DNA from: an uncultured Lachnospiraceae bacterium
GTDB taxonomy: Bacteria; Bacillota; Clostridia; Lachnospirales; Lachnospiraceae
Assembly (NCBI GenBank): GCA_947589155.1
Contig: CANQBH010000023.1
Coordinates: 1-33,494, forward strand
Reading direction: 5' to 3'
Length of the DNA stretch: 33,494 nucleotides
In this document: positions 15,825-23,237 of the stretch, piece by piece
Position numbering within the stretch: the stretch's first letter is position 1
How the letters are laid out: each line of letters begins with the position of its first letter
The notes under the pieces: generated by a model
What the model was told of the DNA's origin: nothing
Database searches by the model: none
Seen by the model: the letters and a program-made list of their open reading frames with translations, nothing else
Position numbers and translations under genes: made by a program

Positions 15825-18800
15825 ATGAAGAGATCTATGAAAACCATGGATGGAAACCATGCTGCCGCACATGCGTCATACGCTTATACGGATGTGGCAG
15901 CCATCTATCCGATCACGCCGTCTTCCGTTATGGCGGAAGCAACGGACGAGTGGGCTACGGCCGGCCGTAAGAATATCTTTGGACAGACCGTACAGGTAAC
16001 GGAGATGCAGTCCGAGGCGGGCGCCGCGGGAACGGTGCACGGTTCGCTGACGGCGGGCGCGCTGACGACGACCTTTACCGCGTCTCAGGGATTGCTGCTG
16101 ATGATCCCGAACCTTTACAAGATCGCCGGCGAGAGGCTGCCGGGCGTATTCAACGTATCCGCGCGCTGCGTCGCTTCCCATGCGCTGAACATCTTTGGCG
16201 ACCATTCCGACGTCTATGCCTGCCGTCAGACGGGCGTGGCAATGCTCTGCGAATCTTCCGTACAGGAAGTAATGGATCTGACGCCGGTCGCACATTGCGC
16301 GGCCATCAAAGGACGTCTGCCTTTCATCAACTTTTTCGACGGTTTCCGCACCTCCCATGAGATCCAGAAGATCGAGACGTGGGATTACGAAGACTTAAAG
16401 GATCTGGTGGATCAGGATGCGATCGACGCGTTCCGCGCCAACGCCCTCAACCCGAACCATCCTTGCGAGATGGGTTCCGCACAGAATCCGGATATCTTCT
16501 TCCAGTCCAGAGAAGCCTGCAACACGGCGTATGACGAACTGCCGGCAGTCGTGCAGGAATACATGGACAAGGTTAACGCAAAGATCGGTACCGATTACAA
16601 ACTGTTCAATTACTACGGCGCAAAGGACGCCGAGAGCGTGATCGTCGCCATGGGTTCCGTTTGCGAGACGATCGACGAGACGATCGACTATCTGCTGGCA
16701 AGAGGCGAGAAGGTCGGCGTTGTCAAGGTGCGTCTGTACCGCCCGTTTGTCAAGGAAGCCCTGATCGACGCGATTCCGGATACGGTCAAGAGGATCTCCG
16801 TTCTCGATCGTACCAAGGAGCCGGGTTCTCTCGGCGAGCCGCTGTATCTTGACGTTGTCGCAGCCCTCAAGGGTTCCAAGTTTGACAGCGTTCCGGTCCG
16901 CAGCGGACGTTACGGCCTTGGTTCCAAGGATACGACGCCGGGACAGATCATCTCCGTTTTCCGCAACGAAGAAAAGGATCGCTTCACGATCGGTATTATC
17001 GACGATGTGACGCATCTGTCTCTGGAAGTCAAAGAAAATCCGGTAACGACGCCGGAAGGAACGACCAACTGCAAGTTCTGGGGTCTGGGAGCGGACGGTA
17101 CCGTCGGCGCGAACAAGAACTCCATCAAGATCATCGGCGACCACACTGATATGTACGCGCAGGCATACTTCGACTACGACTCCAAAAAGTCCGGCGGCGT
17201 GACGATCTCGCATCTGCGTTTCGGCCATACGCCGATCCGTTCCACATACCTGATCTCACAGGCGAACTTCGTTGCCTGCCATTGTACCGCTTATATCTAT
17301 AAGTACAACATGGTACAGGATCTCGTGCCGGGCGGAACGTTCCTATTCAACACGCAGTGGTCTGTGGATGAACTGGATGAAAAACTTCCGGGACAGGTCA
17401 AGAGATACATCGCAGAAAACGACATCAACTTCTACATCATCGACGGCGTGAAGATCGGCAAGGAGATCGGCCTCGGCAACCGTATCAACACGGTGCTGCA
17501 GTCCGCGTTCTTCTCCCTGACCAAACTCATTCCGGAAGAAGAAGTCATCAAACTGATGAAAGACGCCGCTACGAAGTCTTACGCAAAGAAGGGCGACGAC
17601 GTCGTTAAGATGAACCACGACGCGATCGACGCGGGCGCGACGGCTTATGTCAAAGTCGACGTTCCGGCTTCATGGAAGGACTGCAAGGACGACGACCTCA
17701 CCAAGGAGATCAAGGGCGGCCGCCAGGACGTCGTTGATTTCGTGCGGGATATCCAGAGCAAGGTCAACGGACAGCAGGGCAATACGATTCCGGTATCCGT
17801 TACGACGACCTACCAGATCGGTAACACGCCTTCCGGTACGGCCGCTTATGAGAAGCGCGGCGTTGCGACCGATATTCCGGTATGGGATTCAACCAAGTGT
17901 ATCGAATGTAACATCTGTTCCTATGTATGTCCTCACGCATGTATCCGTCCGGTAGCCATGACGGCCGAAGAAGCGGCTGCGGTACCGGAAGGTATGCAGG
18001 TCAAGGATATGCCGGGAATGCCGGACTACAAGTTCGCGATCACGGTATCCGCATACGATTGTACGGGATGCGGTTCCTGCGTCAACGTCTGCCCGGCCAA
18101 GGAAAAAGCGATCACGATGAAGAACTTCGAAGAGTTTGAAAGCGAGCAGAAGTACTTCGACTATGGCGTGACGCTTCCGGACAAAGAAGAAGTCATCGAG
18201 AAATTCAAGTTAAATACCGTAAAAGGTTCACAGTTCCGTCAGCCATTGCTCGAGTTCTCAGGAGCCTGCGGCGGCTGCGGCGAGACGCCTTATGCAAAAC
18301 TGATCACGCAGCTGTTCGGCGATCGGATGTATATCGCAAACGCAACGGGATGTTCCTCTATCTGGGGCAACTCCTCACCTTCTACGCCGTACACGGTCAA
18401 CGACAAAGGACAGGGTCCGGCATGGTCCAACTCCCTGTTTGAGGATGCGGCTGAGTTCGGTTACGGTATGCTTTTGGCGCAGCGCGCGATCCGCGACCGT
18501 CTGGCCGACGAATTGACGGCGATCGAAGAAAAGACCGACAATGCCGACGTCAAGAATGCGATCGCAGAGTGGAAGGATACCTTTAACAGCGGTATCACGA
18601 ACGGCCCGGCGACCGACAAACTGATCGCCGCGCTTGAGGCGTGCGGATGCGACGCTTCCAAGGCGATCCTCAAAGAAAAGGATTACCTCTCCAAGAAGTC
18701 CCAGTGGGTATTCGGCGGAGACGGTTGGGCGTATGATATCGGCTTCGGCGGCGTGGATCACATTCTCGCTTCCGGCAAGGATATCAACGTTATGGTCTTT

Positions 18801-19358
18801 GATACCGAAGTTTACTCCAACACGGGCGGACAGTCTTCCAAGGCAACGCCTGTCGGTGCCATCGCGCAGTTTGCCGCAGGCGGCAAGGAGACGAAGAAGA
18901 AGGATCTGGCCGGTATCGCCATGAGTTACGGTTACGTTTATGTAGCGCACATCTCCATGGGCGCAGACATGAACCAGTGCGTCAAGGCCATCGCCGAGGC
19001 GGAGGCTTATCCGGGACCTTCTCTCATCATCGCTTACGCGCCGTGTATCAACCACGGTATCAAGAAGGGCATGAGCAAAGCGCAGACCGAAGAAAAACTG
19101 GCGGTCGAGTCCGGCTACTGGTTCAACTTCCGTTACAATCCGGCGCTGAAAGCCGAGGGCAAGGACGCGTTCTCACTTGACAGCAAGGCTCCTGTATTCG
19201 ACGGATATCAGGATTTCTTAAAGGGCGAGAACCGCTACGCTTCTCTGGCCAAGTTCAATCCGGAAAGAGCGGCGGAACTGTTCGCGAAGTCCGAGCAGAA
19301 CGCGGCGGAACGTTACGCATATCTGCAAAAACTGGTTACGCTGTATCAGGCGGACTGA
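15825..19358 (+). CDS. nifJ: Pyruvate:ferredoxin (flavodoxin) oxidoreductase, single chain (NifJ/PFOR)
   Basis: Cytoplasmic enzyme that oxidises pyruvate with CoA to acetyl-CoA and CO2, reducing ferredoxin. It is central to clostridial fermentation. The 1177-residue chain has the full domain order. Domain I (AIYPITPSSVMAE; thiamine pyrimidine side) is followed by the transketolase-C-like domain with LDRTKEPGS, the EKR region, and a 2[4Fe-4S] ferredoxin domain with CIECNICSYVCPHAC (about 691) and CTGCGSCVNVCPAK (about 745). The proximal cluster cysteines lie in GACGGCGETPY (about 812). The TPP domain has GDGWAYDIGFGG (about 965) and DTEVYSNTGGQSSK. The ATG at 15825 follows a strong AGGAGG. An in-frame TTG 32 codons upstream lacks a ribosome site. 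Codons such as GGT, TCC and GTT are commoner than in neighbouring genes, fitting high expression. A terminator follows 19 bases after the stop. Confidence 0.98.
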   Translation: MKRSMKTMDGNHAAAHASYAYTDVAAIYPITPSSVMAEATDEWATAGRKNIFGQTVQVTEMQSEAGAAGTVHGSLTAGALTTTFTASQGLLLMIPNLYKIAGERLPGVFNVSARCVASHALNIFGDHSDVYACRQTGVAMLCESSVQEVMDLTPVAHCAAIKGRLPFINFFDGFRTSHEIQKIETWDYEDLKDLVDQDAIDAFRANALNPNHPCEMGSAQNPDIFFQSREACNTAYDELPAVVQEYMDKVNAKIGTDYKLFNYYGAKDAESVIVAMGSVCETIDETIDYLLARGEKVGVVKVRLYRPFVKEALIDAIPDTVKRISVLDRTKEPGSLGEPLYLDVVAALKGSKFDSVPVRSGRYGLGSKDTTPGQIISVFRNEEKDRFTIGIIDDVTHLSLEVKENPVTTPEGTTNCKFWGLGADGTVGANKNSIKIIGDHTDMYAQAYFDYDSKKSGGVTISHLRFGHTPIRSTYLISQANFVACHCTAYIYKYNMVQDLVPGGTFLFNTQWSVDELDEKLPGQVKRYIAENDINFYIIDGVKIGKEIGLGNRINTVLQSAFFSLTKLIPEEEVIKLMKDAATKSYAKKGDDVVKMNHDAIDAGATAYVKVDVPASWKDCKDDDLTKEIKGGRQDVVDFVRDIQSKVNGQQGNTIPVSVTTTYQIGNTPSGTAAYEKRGVATDIPVWDSTKCIECNICSYVCPHACIRPVAMTAEEAAAVPEGMQVKDMPGMPDYKFAITVSAYDCTGCGSCVNVCPAKEKAITMKNFEEFESEQKYFDYGVTLPDKEEVIEKFKLNTVKGSQFRQPLLEFSGACGGCGETPYAKLITQLFGDRMYIANATGCSSIWGNSSPSTPYTVNDKGQGPAWSNSLFEDAAEFGYGMLLAQRAIRDRLADELTAIEEKTDNADVKNAIAEWKDTFNSGITNGPATDKLIAALEACGCDASKAILKEKDYLSKKSQWVFGGDGWAYDIGFGGVDHILASGKDINVMVFDTEVYSNTGGQSSKATPVGAIAQFAAGGKETKKKDLAGIAMSYGYVYVAHISMGADMNQCVKAIAEAEAYPGPSLIIAYAPCINHGIKKGMSKAQTEEKLAVESGYWFNFRYNPALKAEGKDAFSLDSKAPVFDGYQDFLKGENRYASLAKFNPERAAELFAKSEQNAAERYAYLQKLVTLYQAD

Positions 19359-19377
19359 TACTTGCAAGGTCAAAAGG

Positions 19378-19403
19378 CTCCCGCTAATTAGCGGGAGTTT
19401 TTT
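19378..19403 (+). terminator. Intrinsic terminator of nifJ
   Basis: Perfect 8-bp GC-rich stem CTCCCGCT / AGCGGGAG with an AATT loop, directly followed by six T (19398-19403). It lies 19 bases after the nifJ stop codon. Confidence 0.93.
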
Positions 19404-19420
19404 GCGTCTTCCACCAGATG

Positions 19421-19464
19421 TTGTAGGTTTACAAACATTCCCGCCAATGTTACAATATTTTGTA
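19421..19464. repeat. Paired TTGTA/TACAA motifs on the 19484 gene promoter
   Basis: TTGTA-N4-TACAA at 19421-19434 and TACAA-N4-TTGTA at 19451-19464 surround and overlap the promoter. The inner TACAA copies overlap the -35 (TTTACA) and -10 (TACAAT) hexamers and start 21 bases apart. They could be operator half-sites. Part of the match is expected simply because promoter hexamers contain ACA/TACAA. Confidence 0.35.
19428..19456 (+). promoter_or_regulatory. Promoter for the coiled-coil membrane protein gene
   Basis: TTTACA (19428-19433), 17-base spacer, TACAAT (19451-19456), plus an extended -10 TG at 19448-19449. This near-consensus promoter starts transcription near 19463, about 20 bases before the ATG. 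Confidence 0.8.
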
Positions 19465-19483
19465 GTATGGATCAGAGGGAGAA

Positions 19484-20101
19484 ATGATGGAAGAGATCAG
19501 AGAAGAACAGCAGAACGTCTCCGCAGGCGGCGAGGACATGCTGCTGGTACAGATAGACGCGTTCCGCGACAAAGCAAAGCAGTTGCAGTCGCTGATCGCG
19601 GCAAAGGAGCGCAGGGTCCATGAACTGGAACGGGAAGTTCTGGCAAAGGAAGACCGCAATCTTGAATTGCAGGCGGAACTGACCAGAAAACAGGAAGCGG
19701 CTGACGGACTGGCCGCCGATGTGGAGACGCAGGTCGACCGTATGCTGCAAAAACTCAGCGCCGGAATGGACGATCTGGAAGGCCATGTGCGGGAGCAGGT
19801 CGCCAACAACCGCGAGGACGCCGAGGCGCAGTCGCAGGCGCTCCGTGAGAGTATCGAGGAGATGTCCGGCGGCCTTGGGGAGATTAAGGGCGAACTGTCC
19901 GAAAAGGTTCACGTTGAGAGCGTCAAGCAGTACCGCAATATTCAGGATCTCCTCAAAGAGATGGATACCCGCGATCAGCAGATGGCGCAGATCAGCGCGG
20001 AGTTTCGGAGCCTGAAGAACCGCCTGACCGCGGCTATTGTTCTTGGCGCGGCAGGACTGTGCGGTACGGCGGCGCTGCTGTGCATGTATTTCTTCTTTTA
20101 A
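19484..20101 (+). CDS. Tail-anchored coiled-coil protein of unknown function
   Basis: A 205-residue protein that I do not recognise as a named family. Residues about 20-170 are highly charged and heptad-like (QLQSLIAAKERRVHELEREV and onward), predicting long coiled coils. A segment EKVHVESVKQYRNIQDLLKEMD near 143-164 is more distinctive and may be the conserved core. A single hydrophobic helix at about 183-202 (AAIVLGAAGLCGTAALLCMYF) ends the protein and is preceded by Arg/Lys, so the coiled coil should be cytoplasmic and tail-anchored. No signal peptide or catalytic motif is visible. Two tandem ATGs occur (19484 and 19487), and the AGAGGGAG site fits the second slightly better. It has its own strong promoter and its own terminator, hence is monocistronic. 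Confidence 0.72.
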   Translation: MMEEIREEQQNVSAGGEDMLLVQIDAFRDKAKQLQSLIAAKERRVHELEREVLAKEDRNLELQAELTRKQEAADGLAADVETQVDRMLQKLSAGMDDLEGHVREQVANNREDAEAQSQALRESIEEMSGGLGEIKGELSEKVHVESVKQYRNIQDLLKEMDTRDQQMAQISAEFRSLKNRLTAAIVLGAAGLCGTAALLCMYFFF

Positions 20102-20121
20102 CGGGTATCGGATAAGATCAT

Positions 20122-20150
20122 AAAAAGAGTTCCGCAGGGAACTCTTTTTT
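20122..20150 (+). terminator. Intrinsic terminator after the coiled-coil gene
   Basis: A 12-bp stem AAAAAGAGTTCC / GGAACTCTTTTT with a GCAG loop and a run of six T at its end. The A-run on the left arm makes it usable in both directions. It stands between the stop at 20101 and the next gene at 20194. No promoter is obvious in the 43 bases after it, so that gene may depend on readthrough. Confidence 0.9.
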
Positions 20151-20193
20151 CCGTCCATGCGCGGGCAGCTTTTGCGGGAGGGGGAAGTTTGTT

Positions 20194-21036
20194 ATGAAAA
20201 AGAAAACGCTTATCATTTCACTGTTGGTTTTGGTTGCGGCCTGTGCGATCGGCGGGGGCGCATATTATCACGTGCAGGAAAAGAAAGCCGAAGAAGCGCG
20301 CCGACAGGCGATTGAAGAAGCTGTGCAAAATGCGAAAGATCTAAAGGCGGAATTTACAGCAAGTGAAGAGCGGGAAACGAAACTAAAACTTTTACTGAAT
20401 ATGAAAGATAAGATCTCCAATACCACGGAAAAAGAGGTGTTGAAGGAACTGAAGGCCTCATACAAGGCCATGCAGGCGTGGTTTGAAGAAGATTATGAGA
20501 ACACATTCAAAAATTGTTCGATTGAGGATTTGAGCGGTTATACTTATGCGCAGATCGAAGACTTAGAGAATGGAATTGACGCGCTTGCCGCATTGAAAGA
20601 AACCATCAACAGTGAATTTGTCGGTTATGGAACGGTTGAACAAGACGTAAAGGACGCCTTTGACGCAAAGATCGAAAAAATGTCAAAGACGATAAGCGAC
20701 AAGACCGCCGAACTGAACACGAAACATGACGAAGAAACGGCGGCCGCAAAGGAAGCGGAAGAAGAAAGACAGAAGCAGGCAGCAAGTTCATCTTCTGGTT
20801 CCGGATACTCCGGAAATGCCGGATCCGCTTCCGGCGGCTCATCATCACAACCGTCTAACCTTTTTGATAGAACTGATTATATAACATGGGAACAGCAATG
20901 GCAGATTGATTCAAACGGAAACAAAATTGAAGGTAGCGACATGTATTATGCTTCCGATGGGAATGTCTATGACGCAAACGGGAACTATATGTATAATCTT
21001 GGAGACCCTGAGCTTGGATTAGACATACATTATTGA
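20194..21036 (+). CDS. Exported or lipid-anchored coiled-coil protein of unknown function
   Basis: A 280-residue protein, not recognised. The N-terminus is KKK followed by a hydrophobic stretch with a lipobox-like V-A-A-C (Cys17), so it is either a lipoprotein or an N-terminally anchored membrane protein with the rest outside. Residues about 28-190 are charged and alpha-helical (EEARRQAIEEAVQNAKDLKA and similar). A Ser/Gly-rich linker follows (about 198-222), then a short C-terminal domain with repeated D-x-N-G-N and Y-x-x-D-G-N-V-Y-like turns, resembling wall-binding style repeats. The codons are less GC-biased than in the neighbours (AAT, GAT, TTG, ATT frequent), which could mean transfer or low expression. 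A GGAGGGGG ribosome site lies about ten bases upstream. Confidence 0.7.
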   Translation: MKKKTLIISLLVLVAACAIGGGAYYHVQEKKAEEARRQAIEEAVQNAKDLKAEFTASEERETKLKLLLNMKDKISNTTEKEVLKELKASYKAMQAWFEEDYENTFKNCSIEDLSGYTYAQIEDLENGIDALAALKETINSEFVGYGTVEQDVKDAFDAKIEKMSKTISDKTAELNTKHDEETAAAKEAEEERQKQAASSSSGSGYSGNAGSASGGSSSQPSNLFDRTDYITWEQQWQIDSNGNKIEGSDMYYASDGNVYDANGNYMYNLGDPELGLDIHY

Positions 21037-21080
21037 CCGGCGGCTTATCTAAACGATCAAAGAAAAAAGGAGTGGAAAAG

Positions 21081-22733
21081 ATGGCAGAGTCAAAAAAAAC
21101 GGTGTGGATCGTAGGTCATAAAAATCCGGATACGGATTCGGTCTGCGCGGCGATCGCCTATGCGGATCTGAAGAACAGGACCGAGGAAGGGACGTTTCTA
21201 CCGAAAAAAGCGGGAAGCCTCAGCAGCGAGACGCGCTACGTTCTGGAGCGCTTCGGCGTCGAGGAACCGGCCACCGTTTCCGACGTCGGCGCGCAGTTAA
21301 AGGACATCGACTACCGCCGTTCCAGCGGCGTCAGCGGCCACTATTCCCTCAAGAAAGCGTGGGAACTGATGCGGGAACTGGACGTCGTCACGCTTCCGAT
21401 CGTCGACAACAACCGGCGGTTAGAGGGCGTGATCGTCAACGGGGATATCGCCTATTCCTATATGGACGTTTTGGACAACCGGATCCTCGGCCGCGCGCGG
21501 ACGCAGTACAAAAATATTGTAGAGACGATTCAGGGGCGGATGGTCACGGGCAACGCACACGCCTATTTTACGAAGGGCAAGGTCGTAGTCGCCTCCGGCA
21601 ACCGTGAAGCGATGCGCCGTGAGATCGAAGACGACGATCTTGTGATCGTCGGCAATATCAAAGAGCGGCAGATGATCGCGGTCGAAGGCAACGCCAGCTG
21701 CGTCATCATCAGCGGCGACAGCGAGGCGGATCCGGAGGTCGTCGAGCGCGCAAAACAAAGCGAGTGCGTGATCATCACCACGGAATATGACAGTTTCACT
21801 GTCGCGCGCCTGATCAACCAGAGTATGCCGATCCGCTATTTTATGACAAAAGAGAATATCGTTTCGTTTGAACCGGACGACCATGTCGACGACGTCAAGG
21901 AAGTCATGTCCAAGATCCGCCACCGCGATTTCCCGATCTTAGACGAGCAGCGCCATCTTGTCGGCATGATGTCGCGGCGGAATTTGCTCGACATGAAAAA
22001 GAAGCAGTTGATCCTTGTGGATCACAACGAAAAGACGCAGGCCGTCGACGGCATTGAACAGGCGGACATTTTGGAGATCATCGACCATCACCGGCTGGGA
22101 AGCCTTGAGACGCTTTCGCCGATCTTTTTCAGAAACCAGCCGCTCGGCTGCACGGCGACGATCATCTATCAGATGTATCAGGAAAAGGGCGTGGAGATCA
22201 GCCAAAAGATCGCGGGCCTGCTCTGTTCCGCGATCCTCTCCGATACGCTGATGTTCCGTTCGCCGACCTGTACGGCGGTAGACAAAGACGCGGCGAAACA
22301 ACTGGCTAAGATCGCTTCGGTAGAAGTCGAGGAACTGGCCGCCGCAATGTTTGAAGCAGGATCGGATTTCAGCAGCAAGAGCGCCGAGGAGATCATCTAT
22401 CAGGATTTCAAGACTTTCGAGTCGGACGATACGGCGTTCGCGGTTTCTCAGGTCAGCGCCGTTAGCCGCAGGATCTTAGACAACATCAAGCCGGAACTGC
22501 AGGCGTATCTGCCGAACGTCCTGACGGATAAGGGAGTGAAGATGGCGTTCGTCATGCTTACGGATATCTTCCGCGAAGAAACGGAACTGATCTATGTCGG
22601 AAACGGCGCGCGGGAGACCATCGAGCGCGCTTTTGAAGAAAAAGAAAAGGACGGCTGCTTCCTGCTGAAAAACGTCGTTAGCCGCAAGAAGCAGTTCATC
22701 CCTTTGATGATGCAGGCGATGCTATTGAATTAG
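21081..22733 (+). CDS. ppaC: Manganese-dependent family II inorganic pyrophosphatase with CBS-DRTGG regulatory insert
   Basis: Hydrolyses pyrophosphate to phosphate in the cytoplasm, pulling biosynthetic reactions forward. The 550-residue length and insert place it in the nucleotide-regulated CBS-PPase class (as in Clostridium perfringens). The DHH domain begins with VGHKNPDTDSVCAA (residues 9-22). CBS1 is around 75-130 (VTLPIVDNNRRLEGVI). A DRTGG-type domain spans about 140-245. CBS2 starts at about 253 (FMTKENIVSFEPDDHVDDV). The DHH motif IIDHHRLG is at about 332 and SDTLMFRSPTCT at about 392. The DHHA2 domain follows and ends with the substrate-binding SRKKQ. Adenine nucleotides bind the CBS pair and diadenosine polyphosphates the DRTGG class in studied members. 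The ATG at 21081 is preferred (AGGAG upstream). An in-frame TTG at 21033 overlaps the previous gene. Confidence 0.94.
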   Translation: MAESKKTVWIVGHKNPDTDSVCAAIAYADLKNRTEEGTFLPKKAGSLSSETRYVLERFGVEEPATVSDVGAQLKDIDYRRSSGVSGHYSLKKAWELMRELDVVTLPIVDNNRRLEGVIVNGDIAYSYMDVLDNRILGRARTQYKNIVETIQGRMVTGNAHAYFTKGKVVVASGNREAMRREIEDDDLVIVGNIKERQMIAVEGNASCVIISGDSEADPEVVERAKQSECVIITTEYDSFTVARLINQSMPIRYFMTKENIVSFEPDDHVDDVKEVMSKIRHRDFPILDEQRHLVGMMSRRNLLDMKKKQLILVDHNEKTQAVDGIEQADILEIIDHHRLGSLETLSPIFFRNQPLGCTATIIYQMYQEKGVEISQKIAGLLCSAILSDTLMFRSPTCTAVDKDAAKQLAKIASVEVEELAAAMFEAGSDFSSKSAEEIIYQDFKTFESDDTAFAVSQVSAVSRRILDNIKPELQAYLPNVLTDKGVKMAFVMLTDIFREETELIYVGNGARETIERAFEEKEKDGCFLLKNVVSRKKQFIPLMMQAMLLN

Positions 22734-23237
22734 GGTGTCCATCAGATTCATATAGACGTCTTCGTGCCGCGCCTTCCAGTTGTTGCAGATGGTTCTGGCC
22801 TGTTCCAGTGAACTCGCGTGCATGGTCAGATCTACGATGACCTGTCCGTGCACGATGTAACTGCAATGGACGACATAACCGCCGCCGACGCTCCGGTCGT
22901 ACTGCGCGTGCAGCGCGCCGTCCTCCCGTATCTCGATCTGATGCTCCCTGAGATAGGAGCGCAGGTCTTCTTCGATTGCGGGATTGATCTTGTCGCGCAT
23001 GACCTGAAGCGTCCGGTGTCCCGCCGCGGTCATTTCATACAACGTCTGGTTGTGCTCCGCGCTCACAAGGAGCAGATCGGCTTCTTCCAGTTCCCCGAGT
23101 ACCTGTTGGACCGTAAAATAATCCGTATAATCTTTTTCCAGAAAGAAACTGACGATCTGCGCGTTGCTGAGCCGGCAGTCCGCCTGTGAAAGCAGGCTCA
23201 GTACGGTCATTTTATAGATCAGATCCGGTTCAGCCAT
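22722..23237 (-). CDS. DUF4364 family protein (winged-helix regulator-like)
   Basis: A 171-residue protein of the clostridial DUF4364 family (PF14277). The N-terminal part (about 5-80) reads as a winged helix: IYKMTVLSLLSQADCRLSNA, then FTVQQVLGELEEADLL, then YEMTAAGHRTLQ as the wing, similar to PadR-type regulators. The C-terminal part has beta-rich segments GGGYVVHCSYI and VIVDLTMHASSLEQA and ends in a helix. DNA binding is inferred from fold similarity only, and the target is unknown. It starts inside the end of the malic enzyme gene (8-base overlap), so the two are co-transcribed and probably translationally coupled. Its last 12 bases overlap the convergent pyrophosphatase gene. Confidence 0.88.
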   Translation of the reverse strand: MAEPDLIYKMTVLSLLSQADCRLSNAQIVSFFLEKDYTDYFTVQQVLGELEEADLLLVSAEHNQTLYEMTAAGHRTLQVMRDKINPAIEEDLRSYLREHQIEIREDGALHAQYDRSVGGGYVVHCSYIVHGQVIVDLTMHASSLEQARTICNNWKARHEDVYMNLMDTLIQ

